A DNA stretch of 64,000 nt from Microbotryum silenes-acaulis (lineage: Eukaryota > Basidiomycota > Microbotryomycetes > Microbotryales > Microbotryaceae). Below are positions 32,111-43,594 of the stretch, in pieces. The stretch spans positions 1-64,000 of the forward strand of contig QPFY01000008.1 in NCBI GenBank assembly GCA_003665825.1, read 5' to 3'. A program made the position numbers and the translations under genes. The notes below the pieces were generated by a model, which searched no databases, was not told where the DNA came from, and saw only the letters and a list, made by a program, of their open reading frames with translations. Position 1 is the stretch's first letter, and each line of letters begins with the position of its first letter.

Positions 32111-32806
32111 GGTCGGTTGATTGTTGTCATTACGCGCGGGGAGCTGATCCTGTTGATCGGAGCCGGACCAAGAGGACAGAAGAGGAGCGTGGCGCCCAGC
32201 GGGCCCATGGTCTCCCCATGTTCCCGCTGTACGCTATCGTACGGCGCTACCCTCGCGCCAAAGACTCGGCGCTGTTGTTACGAAAATTCGATGAGAGTGG
32301 GAGCGAAAAGGTGAAAATTAGAGAGAGCAGCGCGGGAGTATTCACAGCGCCTGGAACCTCATGCTGTTGTTGAGCCCCTAAAACCGGTGTCGGGACTCGG
32401 AATGCAAAGAATACGTCACGTGATCGACGGGGCGTCGCGCAGCGTAGCCGCGCCGCGCGTCAACGACGGCGAGACCACCCCGGAGCTCTGTAGAAGAAGT
32501 GTCATGCAAATCCACGCGCTTGCTATACATTAAATCCTACGCAAACTGCTCCATAGTTCCTCACCATGTCTAAATTCGACAAAAATCGTCCTCGGGCTGT
32601 AGCTCGACTTTTATGGTGCAGAAAATGCGAAAAGGGTCGTACATGACTTCTGGTCGGGACGCCAATATCACAGGGAGGTGCGCCCGCAGTACTGTACTGG
32701 TACATTCACTATAAGCGGCCCAGAGGGCCGCAACACAGTCAAAAACAGCGATTTTAGGTACATGCGTCGCGGATCGACCTTTTTATATATAAAGAGGTAG
32801 TAAAGA

Positions 32807-33067
32807 CAGCACCTTATTCGGGACGGCGGGTGGGTCGAAAAGTTTCGCGAGTGTAGAGGCAATAAGCACTGCCGTTCGAGCGAAACGAATAAGGTGCAGA
32901 AGCGAACAGGCATTTATCTCGCCTACTCCACTCTAAGCGCATGCGCGCCACCCCCAGGGGGGCGGCCCACCCATTGCTGGGGGGTCGGGGTGCTCACCGC
33001 GCCCGCCGGGCCCTCTTCACCTCCCGCCGTGCACTTGGGGCCTCATCACCTCCAGCATCTCGCTCTG
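32807..33067. other. Spacer between Helitron copy 1 and the kinase-like gene
   Basis: About 260 bp, GC-rich near 32,945-33,010. It probably holds the promoter of the next gene. No distinct element seen. Confidence 0.35.
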
Positions 33068-35737
33068 TATGGCTTCTTCCAACGAAGCGACGCCAATTGT
33101 TTCCAACTCTCGGCCACCAACGCTCACCCGACTCCTCGCTACTTGTGCTCCATCCAGCTGGTTTTTCCCGCCACCGGACCACGATGGAGCGTGTCACTAA
33201 ACTGCCTCGCGCGTTCAAGCCGATGCTGGGACGACCGCCTACGATTGCGTCGCCCGGCTGGGAGGATTGAAATGGGGCACACCCGCGTCACCTGGCGTCA
33301 GGGTTCTCAGCTCTTTCTTCGATATACTCGAGCAACACCCCTCATTGCTGGACCTGTTCTGCGAGGAGCTGGACGCCATCAGCAATGCTCCTTACAGCGA
33401 GATGGGTCGGAAGAGCGAGCACGACGTCGAACTTTCGTTTACACGCCTGTTATTTCGCGGTCTAGAATCTGCAACGGCGGCGCTGCTCGATCATCATGCC
33501 GCGATCACCGAGGCCGTCGGAGCTTCTTCCGCTTCCGCATCGACCCCCGCGACGAGAGCCCGGTACTCGGTTCGGTTGGCCGACCCTGAACCTGCTCTCC
33601 GCACGCAGGGCGATGCAGTCGTCTACATTCAACGTGGGGCTGGCAACGTCGTTTCAAGTATCTCGATCGAATACAAGCGGGACAACGTACATCATAGCCT
33701 GGCCAAGGTACGCCAGGAGGGCGTCCTCTCGCATATTCCCATACTCGACCACGGGGCCCCAGTGCCACTTCAGAATCTAGAGGAAGAAAAGCCGAAGGGT
33801 GCAGATGCTGTGGCGACCAAGGTGAGGCATGCATCTTGCAGGCTTGGACATATGCTTTCTCGATCCGGCCTCGAATGTTGGGGCTCTGCGTTTACTCATT
33901 TCATATTGTTCATGCTCGTGAAGGCCATCACCCAATGCGTCTCCAGCGATAGTCGATTCCTTTTGCTGGTGTCGGTTCCGTTCTTCCAGATTGGTGAACT
34001 GGGTGCGTCGCATCTTTGAACTCATCAATACCTGTCGAAACCTTCGGGGCCTCACTGACGCATGGGATCATGCGGCCTTGCTTTGGCCCTCCGCCGCTCA
34101 CCCACAGTCCAGCACCAGTCGACGCATGCTGCAACGGCAAGGGATCCCGTAGCGTCAACCTCAGCGTCGTCGGCCTCAATTTCGGCTGCGACCGCTTACT
34201 CGCCGGTACCTTCCCCCAAAGCCAGTTACAGCTGGATTCTACAAGAGCTGGCCCGATGGGTAGAGCCCTCTCCGACGACCTTGAACCCAGAAGCTGCCGA
34301 AACACTTGGCACCGATCTTCCACGACGGTCATTCATCGTGTCCTTCATCGCTCTGGCCTTCACAGCCGTGAACGAAGTCCCCAAGCCGGACCAAGCCGTC
34401 GTCGATGCACTGCTCGATGCCCGTTCCCAACCTCCGAATCGGCCTCGAACTCGCTCCAAGCCGGACTCGGACTCGGACTCGGACTCGGACCGTGACGATG
34501 ATCCCTCCCCGCGGGTCCGAAAAGCCCAGAAGACTTCGGCCGAAGCCACCTGTGCTCAAGCCGAGGAATCATATCGACCCATCACCCCACCCGTCTTCGT
34601 GGAGTTGCAATCCGATCTCTCATTCGACCCGTTGACGCCCGTGACTCGCATCTTCTCGTCCCCTCCTGCATCGACGGATTGGACTCCTACGATCTCGCCA
34701 CTTTCTGGTTCGTGCCACTCATCGGAATCGATCACCATCGTTGAAGATCGCGGGTTCGTGATCCAGGCCAGCTTGTCGAACGCGCATTGGTCTATGATGG
34801 TGCGTCATGTGCTCTGCCCTGCTGCTCCCGTCCTAGCCCATGTAGCCCAGCTCACCAAAAGGATCGTTCACTTTATGCTCTTGCGCAGTCGTACACGGGC
34901 ACGAGCCGCATAGAACTGGTCGAGATCGGCTTTGATATCGTCTCTTCGGTTCCTTCCGACTCGCCCCTTGCGTCTCGTCTGTCGTCGAAACCTTCCCCAG
35001 CGAGCGATTTTATCCGGGGCCTCCATTTGTCCGATGTTGTTTTGCGGTGGCTGTCCGAAAACCCCCGGGAAGAACTCGAGGACGATCGAATCCCCCTCGA
35101 ACTCTTGGATCGGTTCGAGCCCACTGCGGATCTTCGTCTGGAGAAGGAGGTCGGGACAGGAAGTACTTCCGGAGGCTGGCTTGCGAAGGTGGTACGAGTC
35201 AATCGACCGTTGTCCTCGTCCGCTAAAGCCGAGGTACCGCTTGTTGATCACCCTGCTCCGAACGCGAGGTACTTTCTCAAGCTCATGCCGTGTGTTTACG
35301 CCGGCTCGGTCATCCGCGAGACGCTGTTTTACCAGCACGTCTTCCCTCACCTCCCCGACCATCTTCGAAAACATCTGCCGCAATATCACGGCACGTACCG
35401 AAGGACCAATGGCAATGGATACGCCATGGTCCTTGAGAATGTGGGGACAACAATGAACCAGCTCGACTTCTACGGATCGCGCCAATTGTGGTAAGTTCCT
35501 GCAGGGCGGCGCACTGAATCCAGCCATGTGCGAGCCGGTCGAGAGGTTGGGCGGATTCCTGACCTCGTGGGTCTTCTTTGCGTTTTCTACTCGGGGTGCA
35601 GGGAGATCGAGGCGGATTTCAGGGACCTCGGCATCATGCATAATGATGTCGGCGCCGGAAACGTTCTGGTTCGACCCAACAATGGTCCTTTGTGCTTCGT
35701 TGATTGGGGACGATCGTATCTCAAACTCCCAGTGTGA
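33068..35737 (+). CDS. Divergent kinase-like protein, multi-exon
   Basis: Pieces in order: SFFDILEQHPSLLDLFCEEL and FTRLLFRGLES; SISIEYKRDNVHHSLAKVRQ; GLECWGSAFTHFILFMLVKA; a Ser/Asp-rich disordered stretch encoded by a GGACTC hexamer repeat (34,463-34,490); then ARYFLKLMPCVYAGSVIRET, LPQYHGTYRRTNGNGYAMV and, after an intron (GTAAGT...GGTGCAG, about 35,491-35,600), GIMHNDVGAGNVLV and CFVDWGRSY. HND...NVL and VDWG match the catalytic loop and metal-binding motif of aminoglycoside-phosphotransferase/protein-kinase-like folds, with a very short C-lobe. The start at 33,068 (MASSNEATP) and several junctions are uncertain. It differs from the FunK1 genes nearby. Confidence 0.55.
35290..35530 (+). 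repeat. Inverted duplication, arm 1 (kinase-like exon)
   Basis: The exon segment coding VIRETLFYQHVFPHL to the following donor region is repeated, in reverse orientation and diverged by some 10-15% by eye, at 35,875-36,113. Confidence 0.75.
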
Positions 35738-35874
35738 ATCTTTCCTCTCCTCCTCTTTCCGACGTCTCTCTTTTTACTTTCTTCTATTCTTGCTTCATAT
35801 TCTGTACGTACTTTCCCTCAGTTTCATTTGCAATGCGCAACGCTCGTCATCTCGGTCATCTCGTCCCCGTCGTA

Positions 35875-36113
35875 GTTGGACCATGGCTGGATTCAGTGCG
35901 CCGCCCTTTAGGAACTTCCCACAACGGGCCGGGCGATCCGTAGAAGTCGCTGAGCTCGTTCATCATTGTTCCCACATCCTCAAATACCATGACATATTCG
36001 TTGCCATTGGTCCTTCGTAGGTGCCGTGATATTGCGACAGATGTTTGCGAAGACGGTCGGTAAGGTGGGGGAAGACGTGCTGGTAGAACAGCGTCTCGCA
36101 GATGACCGGGCCA
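35875..36113 (-). repeat. Inverted duplication, arm 2
   Basis: The minus strand again reads VICETLFYQHVFPHL and RKHLSQYHGTYE. It lies about 340 bp past arm 1, just beyond the gene's stop. A transcript reading through both would form a long hairpin. Confidence 0.75.
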
Positions 36114-36134
36114 ACGTCAGTGATAGGCTCGGCT

Positions 36135-38040
36135 TCACGTTCGCGCGCGCGCCAACACTCCTTTCCCTCTCCCCACTCACTTCTCACTCGGACCACTCGA
36201 TTCGGACTCGGCACTGATCGCACCACGCCGCAATTCGACGTCACACGCTTTCACATCGTTCCGATGCACCACGCAATCTGCAAGACGCAGCTCGATCTCT
36301 CTCAACTACAGCTCAACGTGTCACCTCAACCCGACTGATTCGCGCACGGTGCGACGTCGCACGACACGGTTAACGACATGTCCAACATTGCCATCATCAA
36401 TACGGTACAAATAAAACTGCACCCTGAGAGGGAGTGGTCACTTTCAGCAGCGTGCTAGCTTGCGTCGATGCATCGCTCGAGCGTTCTCAGTCGGACACAT
36501 GCCCGGTCACCGCATCGCCTCGTTCACCTCAATCGCCCACTAGGTACTCGACGGATGAGTGTGGTGAGTACTTCACTCAGAAGTATTCAGCTCTCGCCCC
36601 ATTCGCTCATTTCATGTTTGTCGTTGCTGCTCATCGCTCTAGTTCAGATTGCGCGTTGGCCGACTCGCTGGCATCCGAGCCTGGCACCATACCACTCTGT
36701 GACTTGTAGGACCATACTCTGCGCATCCCTCATCAGCACCATCGAAGAGATGCTCAGCTTTCCTGAGGTCTCGAATTGATGCACACATCACTCAATCCTC
36801 GTCTCTCCACCCCGAACACCACTGTCGACCTGTGCCGATCTTCTCCGCCACCCCCACATGGTGCACCCGCGTCGTCAACGTCAACCAATCGCACGAATGC
36901 ATTCCCTCACATCTCTTTCTTGATCGAATTGAAGAGTCTCATCGACGCGGCAAGCTCGGGGGTTGTCGGAACATCTGTTGCTCGACTCGGCGAACATTCA
37001 ATCGACGCCCATCCGCACTTCGACCGACCGAACCGACAAACCTTTGAAGCTCGGTCTCCCCCTGCCCGTGCCCATCTCATCACCACGACGTGCGAAGTAA
37101 CAATCTGCTCGCCCTCGCGACGGCCGCCTTGACCACCTCGACCATCAACCTTCCACCGCACTCGTGCTCGATCGCCATGGACTCACTGTCATCAACTGAC
37201 CTGACCTACTCATCATGAGCGCCGACCCCACGATCGCCCCATTCTCTAATCCTCTGGCAATTCACTTATCGACACGATTCACCTCACCTCGTCCTGATTT
37301 GTGCCACTGCACCCAGCTCTACACTCCCCCGTGATCTTCGCATTCACACCGGCGGATTAGCTCGATCAATCAGGACCCCTGTCTGGTATGCTCTCCTCTG
37401 CAACCCAGTCATCCTCTCCGCAAGTCCCGTCAATACTGAAACTACTGCAAACGCTCATCTGTCTTCTACAGCATTGCCCGACATCCCTAGCGCGCAAGAT
37501 CGAACTCGCAGGTCACCCATCGTCAGCTTCCCACCGATTTGCTCACACATCGCCCACACCCATGCCACAAGCTTGTGATTCAATCCTACGATCGCCAACA
37601 CGACTTCTCTCGACCCGAGTTCTGTCATTTCATTGGGATCAGCTTGACTCTTCTGCGCTCTTCTCGGCTGGCTCGGCACTCGAGCCACTTCATCGAGCAG
37701 CGTCGTCTCGACTCGGACCGTTCGGCACTCCGACGATCGATGATCAGCTGGACCCGTGCATCTCCCAGGCAACTTGCTTCGGCCATACTCGATGAACGAT
37801 CAAGCCCCAACTGACATGTGTCCGCCTCGATGTGCCCACCTTGCCCAAATCGCCACTCCAACTCGTCCGGTTAACTCGAGCTTCAACTCGACGATTCTTT
37901 TAACATCGACGGCCCTACCTGTCTGACACCGTGTTTGAACGACCCGATACGCCAGTCGATACATTTCAATTCGACCGATTCGACTCCGACCGCGTTGCGC
38001 TAACCGCTGACATGATCAATGTGAAAATTGTGATGGTGCT
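36135..38040 (+). repeat. R repeat family, copy a (R1 part)
   Basis: Starts CGCGCGCGCCAACACTCCTT, as do copies at 49,258 and 55,015, and shares long stretches with 52,030-52,230 and 55,980-57,000. Pyrimidine-rich on the plus strand with many CTCGA/ACTCG words. Open frames are short and not conserved in frame between copies, so I treat it as non-coding. Confidence 0.7.
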
Positions 38041-38334
38041 GTCCGTGGACGGTGTTGGAACATGATGAGGGAACGCATGGGTACATGGGAAGGTCGGTTT
38101 GTGATGTCATGCACCTCAACCCGAACATGTCTTCACATCATCGCGTGAACCCCAACGCGCATTGTCCAATGATCATGTGAAGCCCAACTTCCATGATCGC
38201 TGACCGTCACCATCTCCGGGTGAGCGCTCGAACATGCTCGAACATGTGATCGTGTGGGCGGTTCATTGCTCCGCCATCCCAAACACCGCTCCAATGATGG
38301 ATGATGTGTCGTGATGAATCAATCACATTTGATC
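38041..38334. other. Low-complexity ATG-rich spacer
   Basis: About 290 bp with repeated words such as GAACATGTG/GAACATGCTCGAACATG and ATGATG. No gene seen. Confidence 0.35.
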
Positions 38335-38525
38335 ATTTTCCATTTCAGAGATCGCGAGCGCTCTTGGCCGAAGGCTGCGAGGGCCGCCGCCCTCTCAAAT
38401 ACGAAATGGTGCTCGTCCGAGCATCTTTGCAAGGATCGCGCTGGACAGCGCGCGCAGAGCTGGCGGGCAGCTGGCGGGGGGATTTGGTATTTGGTATTTG
38501 AAAAGTGCCCATATAAACAGGACAA
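38335..38525 (-). repeat. Palindrome-TATA module, single-unit copy
   Basis: Matches, in reverse orientation, 50,825-51,215. It contains one GCTCGTCCGAGC inverted repeat followed by ATCTTTGCAAGG, a TCTCAAATAC word and GCCCATATAAAC at its end. It lies just upstream (minus sense) of nothing coding. Possibly a small mobile element or a mobile promoter. Confidence 0.55.
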
Positions 38526-38778
38526 AACACACTACTGAAGCTTCGGTGCTCCTGTCTGGTCAATGGACGCTTGCTTTCGTTATAACCAGGCCGTCGAAAT
38601 CCCACCGAAGCTCGCCCCACTCCTGTCGTCGATCGCATCGGGTTCGGCAGGATGATGTTGCTGGGTATGCGCATGCGAAATCTAGGAGTCTGATCACAAC
38701 GCGCAGTACGAAGTCTAGTATTACATTCAGATTCGTCCATAGAAATGCAAGACAATAACGCGGATGTCGAGCACGGTT

Positions 38779-41203
38779 CTACTCGCAAAGGGCCTTGAAA
38801 GCCGCCTGGATGTGTTCATACGACATCTGACCGAAGTTCCAAAGCGACGCAAGTTCTTGCTCTGCCTCGATGCGTTTCAGCTTTCGAAAAGGATCCAGCG
38901 AGCAATTTCGCCGCAGGACACTCAGAACCTTCTCTACGTCATACCAACGAGATGCGCATGCGCACAGAAGCTCATCAAAACCGTCGTCCAGCAATAGCCA
39001 GCCTTTCCTGATTGCTGCATTGTTGAGCTTCTCGGCATTCCACGCATTCCAGATATCCGCGGCGCCCGGCTTTTCGAAAAAGGGCGCGTCGGCAAATTCA
39101 GACTGAAAAGCGGTGCGGCACGCCACATAGAAAAACGACTCCATATCATGCCAGCGCTCGTGCACCACACCCTCGGTTGCTGGGATGAGCAGGAGTCGGG
39201 ACAGATAGGGTAGCGTGCCCTGTTATTAATCATGGTACAGGGGAAGGGTGGGAAGGAGTTGGGTGAGACCAAGAACGTGTCGAGGGCTAGCACGGACGCG
39301 AGAACGTACCGAGCGCCTGAGGCGACACGTTTCTTCTGCCGTTCGAGCCTTCTTCACCGCCAGATTGTAATCAATCAAGACTCCATCGCCGTGCGAGTTG
39401 ACCACGACGTTGCCATATGACACGTCACGGTGGATGAACCCATATTCCCATAGCTGACGGTGCCCTGTCACGCGCGGCAAAGGGTCGTCAGTGTTGGCAC
39501 ACCCTTCAGCGCGCTGTCCCGCTCTGCTCTGATCATGAGCACTCAACCTCAATCGCACCCTCGAGAGCGCGCGCGAGCTGCTTGGTGTTTTCGAGCGTGG
39601 CGAGTGGGTTGTAGCATTCTTCATGAATGACGACCTCCTTGGCCCGCGGGGTGAGACCGTCGAGGGATTCGTCGCCGGGTAGGAACCCGGGGAGGGTCCT
39701 GTATTCGGTGCGAAAGACGCCGACCAGCGGAGCGAGCCCTCGGGGTCTCTTTTCTTGAATCAGGTTGCGTATCTCGGCCAAGTCCGAGTTGCGCGATTCC
39801 TCGACCCAGGTGATCGTCATCGCGCGAGTCCTGACGTTGGCGCCCTCACCAAGGGTGATCTCGTATGTCGACGTCGCGCGGCCGCACTCTCTGCGTCGAC
39901 GGAACAAAAGCTTCTCGATCTTGACGTTGGACATTGTCGTTGCTCCCCCGCTGAACTCGGAGGCCGCCGGCGGAAAGAAGTCGGGGCAGAGCGTGAACGG
40001 GCCGTAGCGGTCGTCGAGCGAGGTCGTGGTGGCGAGAACGCCGTTCAGCCGATCACTGTGTTTGATGAGACGGTAGAGAAAGGTCGACAGCTCTCCGTTT
40101 TCTTTGGTGACCGTTCTGTGTTTGGTGAAGAACATGCCGCAAGAAGTCATAACGTAGACTGTGAGACGGTCGCCGTGCAGGGTAAACCCGATCGCATATT
40201 CTCGAATCGGCGTCGCAAGGAGTGCCGACAAACGTCTGAACAACTGGCTCTCGGCGTTGGAGTTGTCCGTTTTAGTCTCGCCGACGGTAGCCACGTGCGT
40301 AAAGGAGCCTTTGGCCCGGTTCAGGTCCACCTTGGCCTCGGTCTTGTTTTCGTCGTCGTTGTCGTTGTCGTCCTCGTCGTACTTGTCGTACCCATCGTCG
40401 TCGGCGTCCACGCCCTCGGCCTCATCGTTCTGATGCTGGCCCTTTCCGGTTCCGTTCACGTTGAAGTTCACGTTGGTGTCGAGATCCGCATCGGGCGCGG
40501 CTCTCTTGGCTTGCGGATCGGCGTGACTGGGAAGGGCCCATACATTCGGGAGGGTTGGGTCGTGCGCGACCGCAGCGTGGGTCAAGAGCACGACGTCGGC
40601 CGTCTTGTCGGTCGTCTTTACGCGGTCAGGTGCGACGCTGATGTGCTGGGTCGAATTCTTGCAGGCGACCAGTCGCCGGTCTCCAGTTTGAGGCCCAAGA
40701 GTGAGAAACGACGTCAGCCATCGGAGGCATACATTTCGCAACTCACGCCGCCAAGCGATCGAGTAGCCCAGGCGTCGACGCACCTTATTGATGACGCCTG
40801 CTATGACCTCGCCCAGCGCTTCTTCGGTGCCAGTGTTGGACTCCTTGGGCCATATCTTGTTAGCGAGCTCCTCAGCGGTCGGATGGCCGAAGAAGTAGGC
40901 CTCAAGGGCCGGACAGTGTTTTTGGTGCATCTGGACCGCCTTGAAGATCCTTTCGACTCTGGCTGTTGCTCGCTCTGCCGAGGCCGCCTCCCGGCGCGGT
41001 CGTAATGGGGTCGAAGTGGCTCGACGAGTGCGATACCGAGGTAGAGGGCCCGACGCCAAGTTTGCGGTCGCGTTCCTGGGCGCACTTGCGGTCGCTGTAG
41101 TCGCTGTCGTGGCCAGCAGGGAAGCGCGTCCCTCGCGGCGCCTGGTCGTACATGTCAGACGTCGAAGGCAGCTGGGGGTCCGCAGATGTAGAAGCTGCGT
41201 CAA
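38779..41203 (-). CDS. FunK1-type fungal protein kinase, gene C
   Basis: N-terminal part: AVQMHQKHCPALEAYFF, TGDRRLVACKNS, DVVLLTHAAVAHDPTLPNVW, an Asp/Asn-rich acidic insert and GFTLHGDRLTVYVMTSCG. Kinase core after an intron: GFIHRDVSYGNVVV (catalytic HRD..N) and GVLIDYNLAV (metal-binding IDY in place of DFG). The last exon 39,219-38,779 starts GTLPYLSRLL with VVHERWHDMESFFYV. The order fits the FunK1 kinase family of basidiomycetes. The 39,310/39,219 junction is clean; the one near 39,470-39,560 is unresolved. Divergently arranged with gene L, about 290 bp between starts. Confidence 0.8.
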
Positions 41204-41494
41204 AACTACCAGCGCTTTAGCGCGACACCGTGACCGAGATCGATGCCATTGAGGTCGAGGTCAAGGTTGAAGATGAGGCGGAGCTAGAACTTTGGCGTGC
41301 TAGTCGGCGCCGTGTTGGACGAACTTCGCGTCAGACGCGCGAGGACCCATGACAGCCCAGCCCCAACCTGCCCCAACGCCGCGCGCCCCGCCCAAGCGGA
41401 ATCGACGCGCGTCAACGCGCGTCAACGTATCAACCACGACAAGACTCGACCAGGGCGAGCAGGTCGCTCACGCGAGGCCGTAGGCCTGCCAGGC
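41204..41494. promoter_or_regulatory. Divergent promoter region of two FunK1 genes
   Basis: Short spacer between oppositely oriented FunK1 genes. It contains a tandem GCGCGTCAAC pair near 41,407-41,426. No TATA box recognised. Confidence 0.35.
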
Positions 41495-43594
41495 ATGTCG
41501 GACCTCGTCGATGCTTTACCAGGCTCGAGTCCGATGAAGTCGAGTCCCGTTGTGTCGATGTCGGCCACGGCGGAAGCGAGAGAGCAACAGCTCTTTGCCC
41601 ACATCGGCAAACCTCGACTCTCGAAGGCGATGGACAAGTATTTTCTTGCCACGCCTTCCACCTACGAAGCCAAGATCCTCAAACCGACGAAGAAACTGGG
41701 GACGGAGGCTGCGATGAAAGAGATCGCTAACGCGATCAAGGATGTGGTGAGTGCCCCGGTGCTATCGCTTGGCTTCGACCGTACGAGTATGACTGACCCG
41801 ATCATTGATGCACCCGGGTGTAGACTGGCGATCGACGTCTGGTCGTGGATAACCACATCAAGCTCGCGCCCGATCGCGGGGAGCAGGAAAAGACGCCCGA
41901 CGCCGTCATATTGACGCATGCGGCGGTGGCCGCTTCCCCCGATCTTCCGTTCGTTTGGGCGCAGTCAGAGCACCCAAAGTCGACGGAAGGCACGCCCCCG
42001 TCGCCTCAACGCGCATACTCGCAGATTGCAGTGGCGATTGAGGTGAAAGAGAGCGACACGAAGAGCGCAGAAGCGCGTAACCAAGTGCTTAGGCGGCTAC
42101 ACATGATCTGCACGACCGCGCTCCGCGCCCACGCGATCGGGGTCACCCTTTGCGGGGACGTACTTCAAGTCTACCTCGTCAACGCGTGTGGGGTGTTCAC
42201 GACGAGCGCCCGCAGGTGCGGTGAGGACGCGGTGCTGCTCCGGCGCGTGCTGTCACACCTCATCGAACTCGACGACAACGGGCTCGGGATGCTGGCCTCG
42301 ACGAACGAGGTCGACGATGGTTTCGGCAATTTTGTCGTCTCGGACAAGTTTCTCCCACCCCGCGCCCACGACTTCGAGTCCGAGCTTGGCGATATCTCAG
42401 ATCTCGAGATCCAGGAGCTCCTCTTCCGACGCCGAAGCTGCCTGGGTCGTGCAACCTCCGCTTTCCGCGTTTCCGCAAGACACGCGCCTGTCGACCCCAC
42501 GTCGATCAGCTTGCCTACCTCTGCCACCGAGTACGCTATGACAGTCGCATGGGTCGAGCAATCCCGCCTCGACGATGCGATTGCCCTACGTCGCAAGATG
42601 CACGCTGCGTCGCGTATCGACACCGAGGGTTTAAGCCTTAGCGCCGGCATCTACCGAGATGACTTCCGCACGCTTCCAACTTTCCTCGGTGATGATGAAA
42701 GCTTCGATGATATCGGGCCCCGGGCACTCGAGGTGGTCTTCCACCGACAGTGTTATCGGCCCCTCAACACGGCGACCACGACCAGGGAACTCGCCCAGGC
42801 CGTACTTGGAGTCGTCAAAGGTGAGCACGGGAATCAACTGGGCGGCCTTGCGTTTGCGCTCCCTAGCCGACACGCCCCTTTCCACGCCACTGCAGGACAC
42901 CGAAACCTGTACAGGCTGGGGTATATTCACCGGGATATTTCGTACGGCAATGTCGTCATCGACCGCGACGGTTTCGGCGTCCTTATCGACTATCACCTCG
43001 CCGTCCCGCATGATCGACCTTGCAACGAGCTGCACCACAGAATACGATCCGTTCGTCATCCTTTCTGTATGTTTCTCCGAATGAAGTTTCTGACCAGCAC
43101 TAACCTTTGGACTATACGACGTCTGACAGGGCACCTGGCCCTACCTCGCCTGCTCGATCCTCGCCCAGCCACAACAGCCGCTCGGTGTCGTCCACGAACG
43201 GTGGCACGACATCGAGTCGCTGTTCTACGTCGTAATGGAATCTTCGTTCCGCGAGCCGTACAAGGGCAACGAGGAAGTCCTCGTGATGACGCCGAAGGGT
43301 CAGACTATCTGGGAGGACTGGAACCAACCATTTGCGCACAGAGTCTATGCCCTCAAGTATATGCTTCGCATCGACACCACGTACGAATCCGCACTCGAGG
43401 GCTGCGCACATCGATTCCCAAGCATCCAGCTAATCCTCAGCATCTTGAGATGCAATTGCGGCCTCGACAGCCGGTTTTTTGGTTTCAAGGTGGCTGCGGA
43501 AGATGCCCAACTGGGAAAGTTGTGGGGTCCATCCAAGGCGATGTCGCACGAGTCCATCATCTCGGACATTGAGCAGCTGCTTCCCTTGCTGTGA
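41495..43594 (+). CDS. FunK1-type fungal protein kinase, gene L (left palindrome arm)
   Basis: Exon 1 41,495-41,746 (MSDLVDALPGSS ... NAIKDV), intron 41,747-41,823, exon 2 from 41,824 (TGDRRLV). Then DAVILTHAAVAASPDLPFVW, QIAVAIEVKESD, GVTLCGDVLQVYLVNACG, LGYIHRDISYGNVVID (HRD..N) and GVLIDYHLAV. The final exon 43,130-43,594 begins GTWPYLACSIL, with VVHERWHDIESLFYV, ending EQLLPLL. The frame leading into the last intron (donor GTATGT near 43,068) is offset by one from the kinase frame; the same offset exists in gene R, so it is old or reflects an intron I have not resolved. A four-residue deletion follows TGDRRLV relative to gene R. Confidence 0.82.

Larger units (their letters stand above)
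30293..32806 (-). mobile_element. Helitron copy 1, truncated by LINE-2
   Basis: Shares long, nearly identical stretches with 46,950-48,430 and clear similarity to 49,247. The minus strand encodes pieces of a Helitron Rep/helicase N-terminal region. A probable 5' end on the minus strand reads TCTTTACTACCTC at 32,806, with a GC hairpin (GCGGCCC/GGGCCGC) near 32,720. The coding sequence is cut at the LINE-2 5' junction, in the MAxVV codons. The other side of the Helitron is not found left of LINE-2. Confidence 0.8.

Noticed and set aside
34226..34559. Minus-strand frames with Ser-Glu or Arg-Val dipeptide runs
   Set aside because: They are antisense translations of the GGACTC hexamer repeat inside the kinase-like gene.
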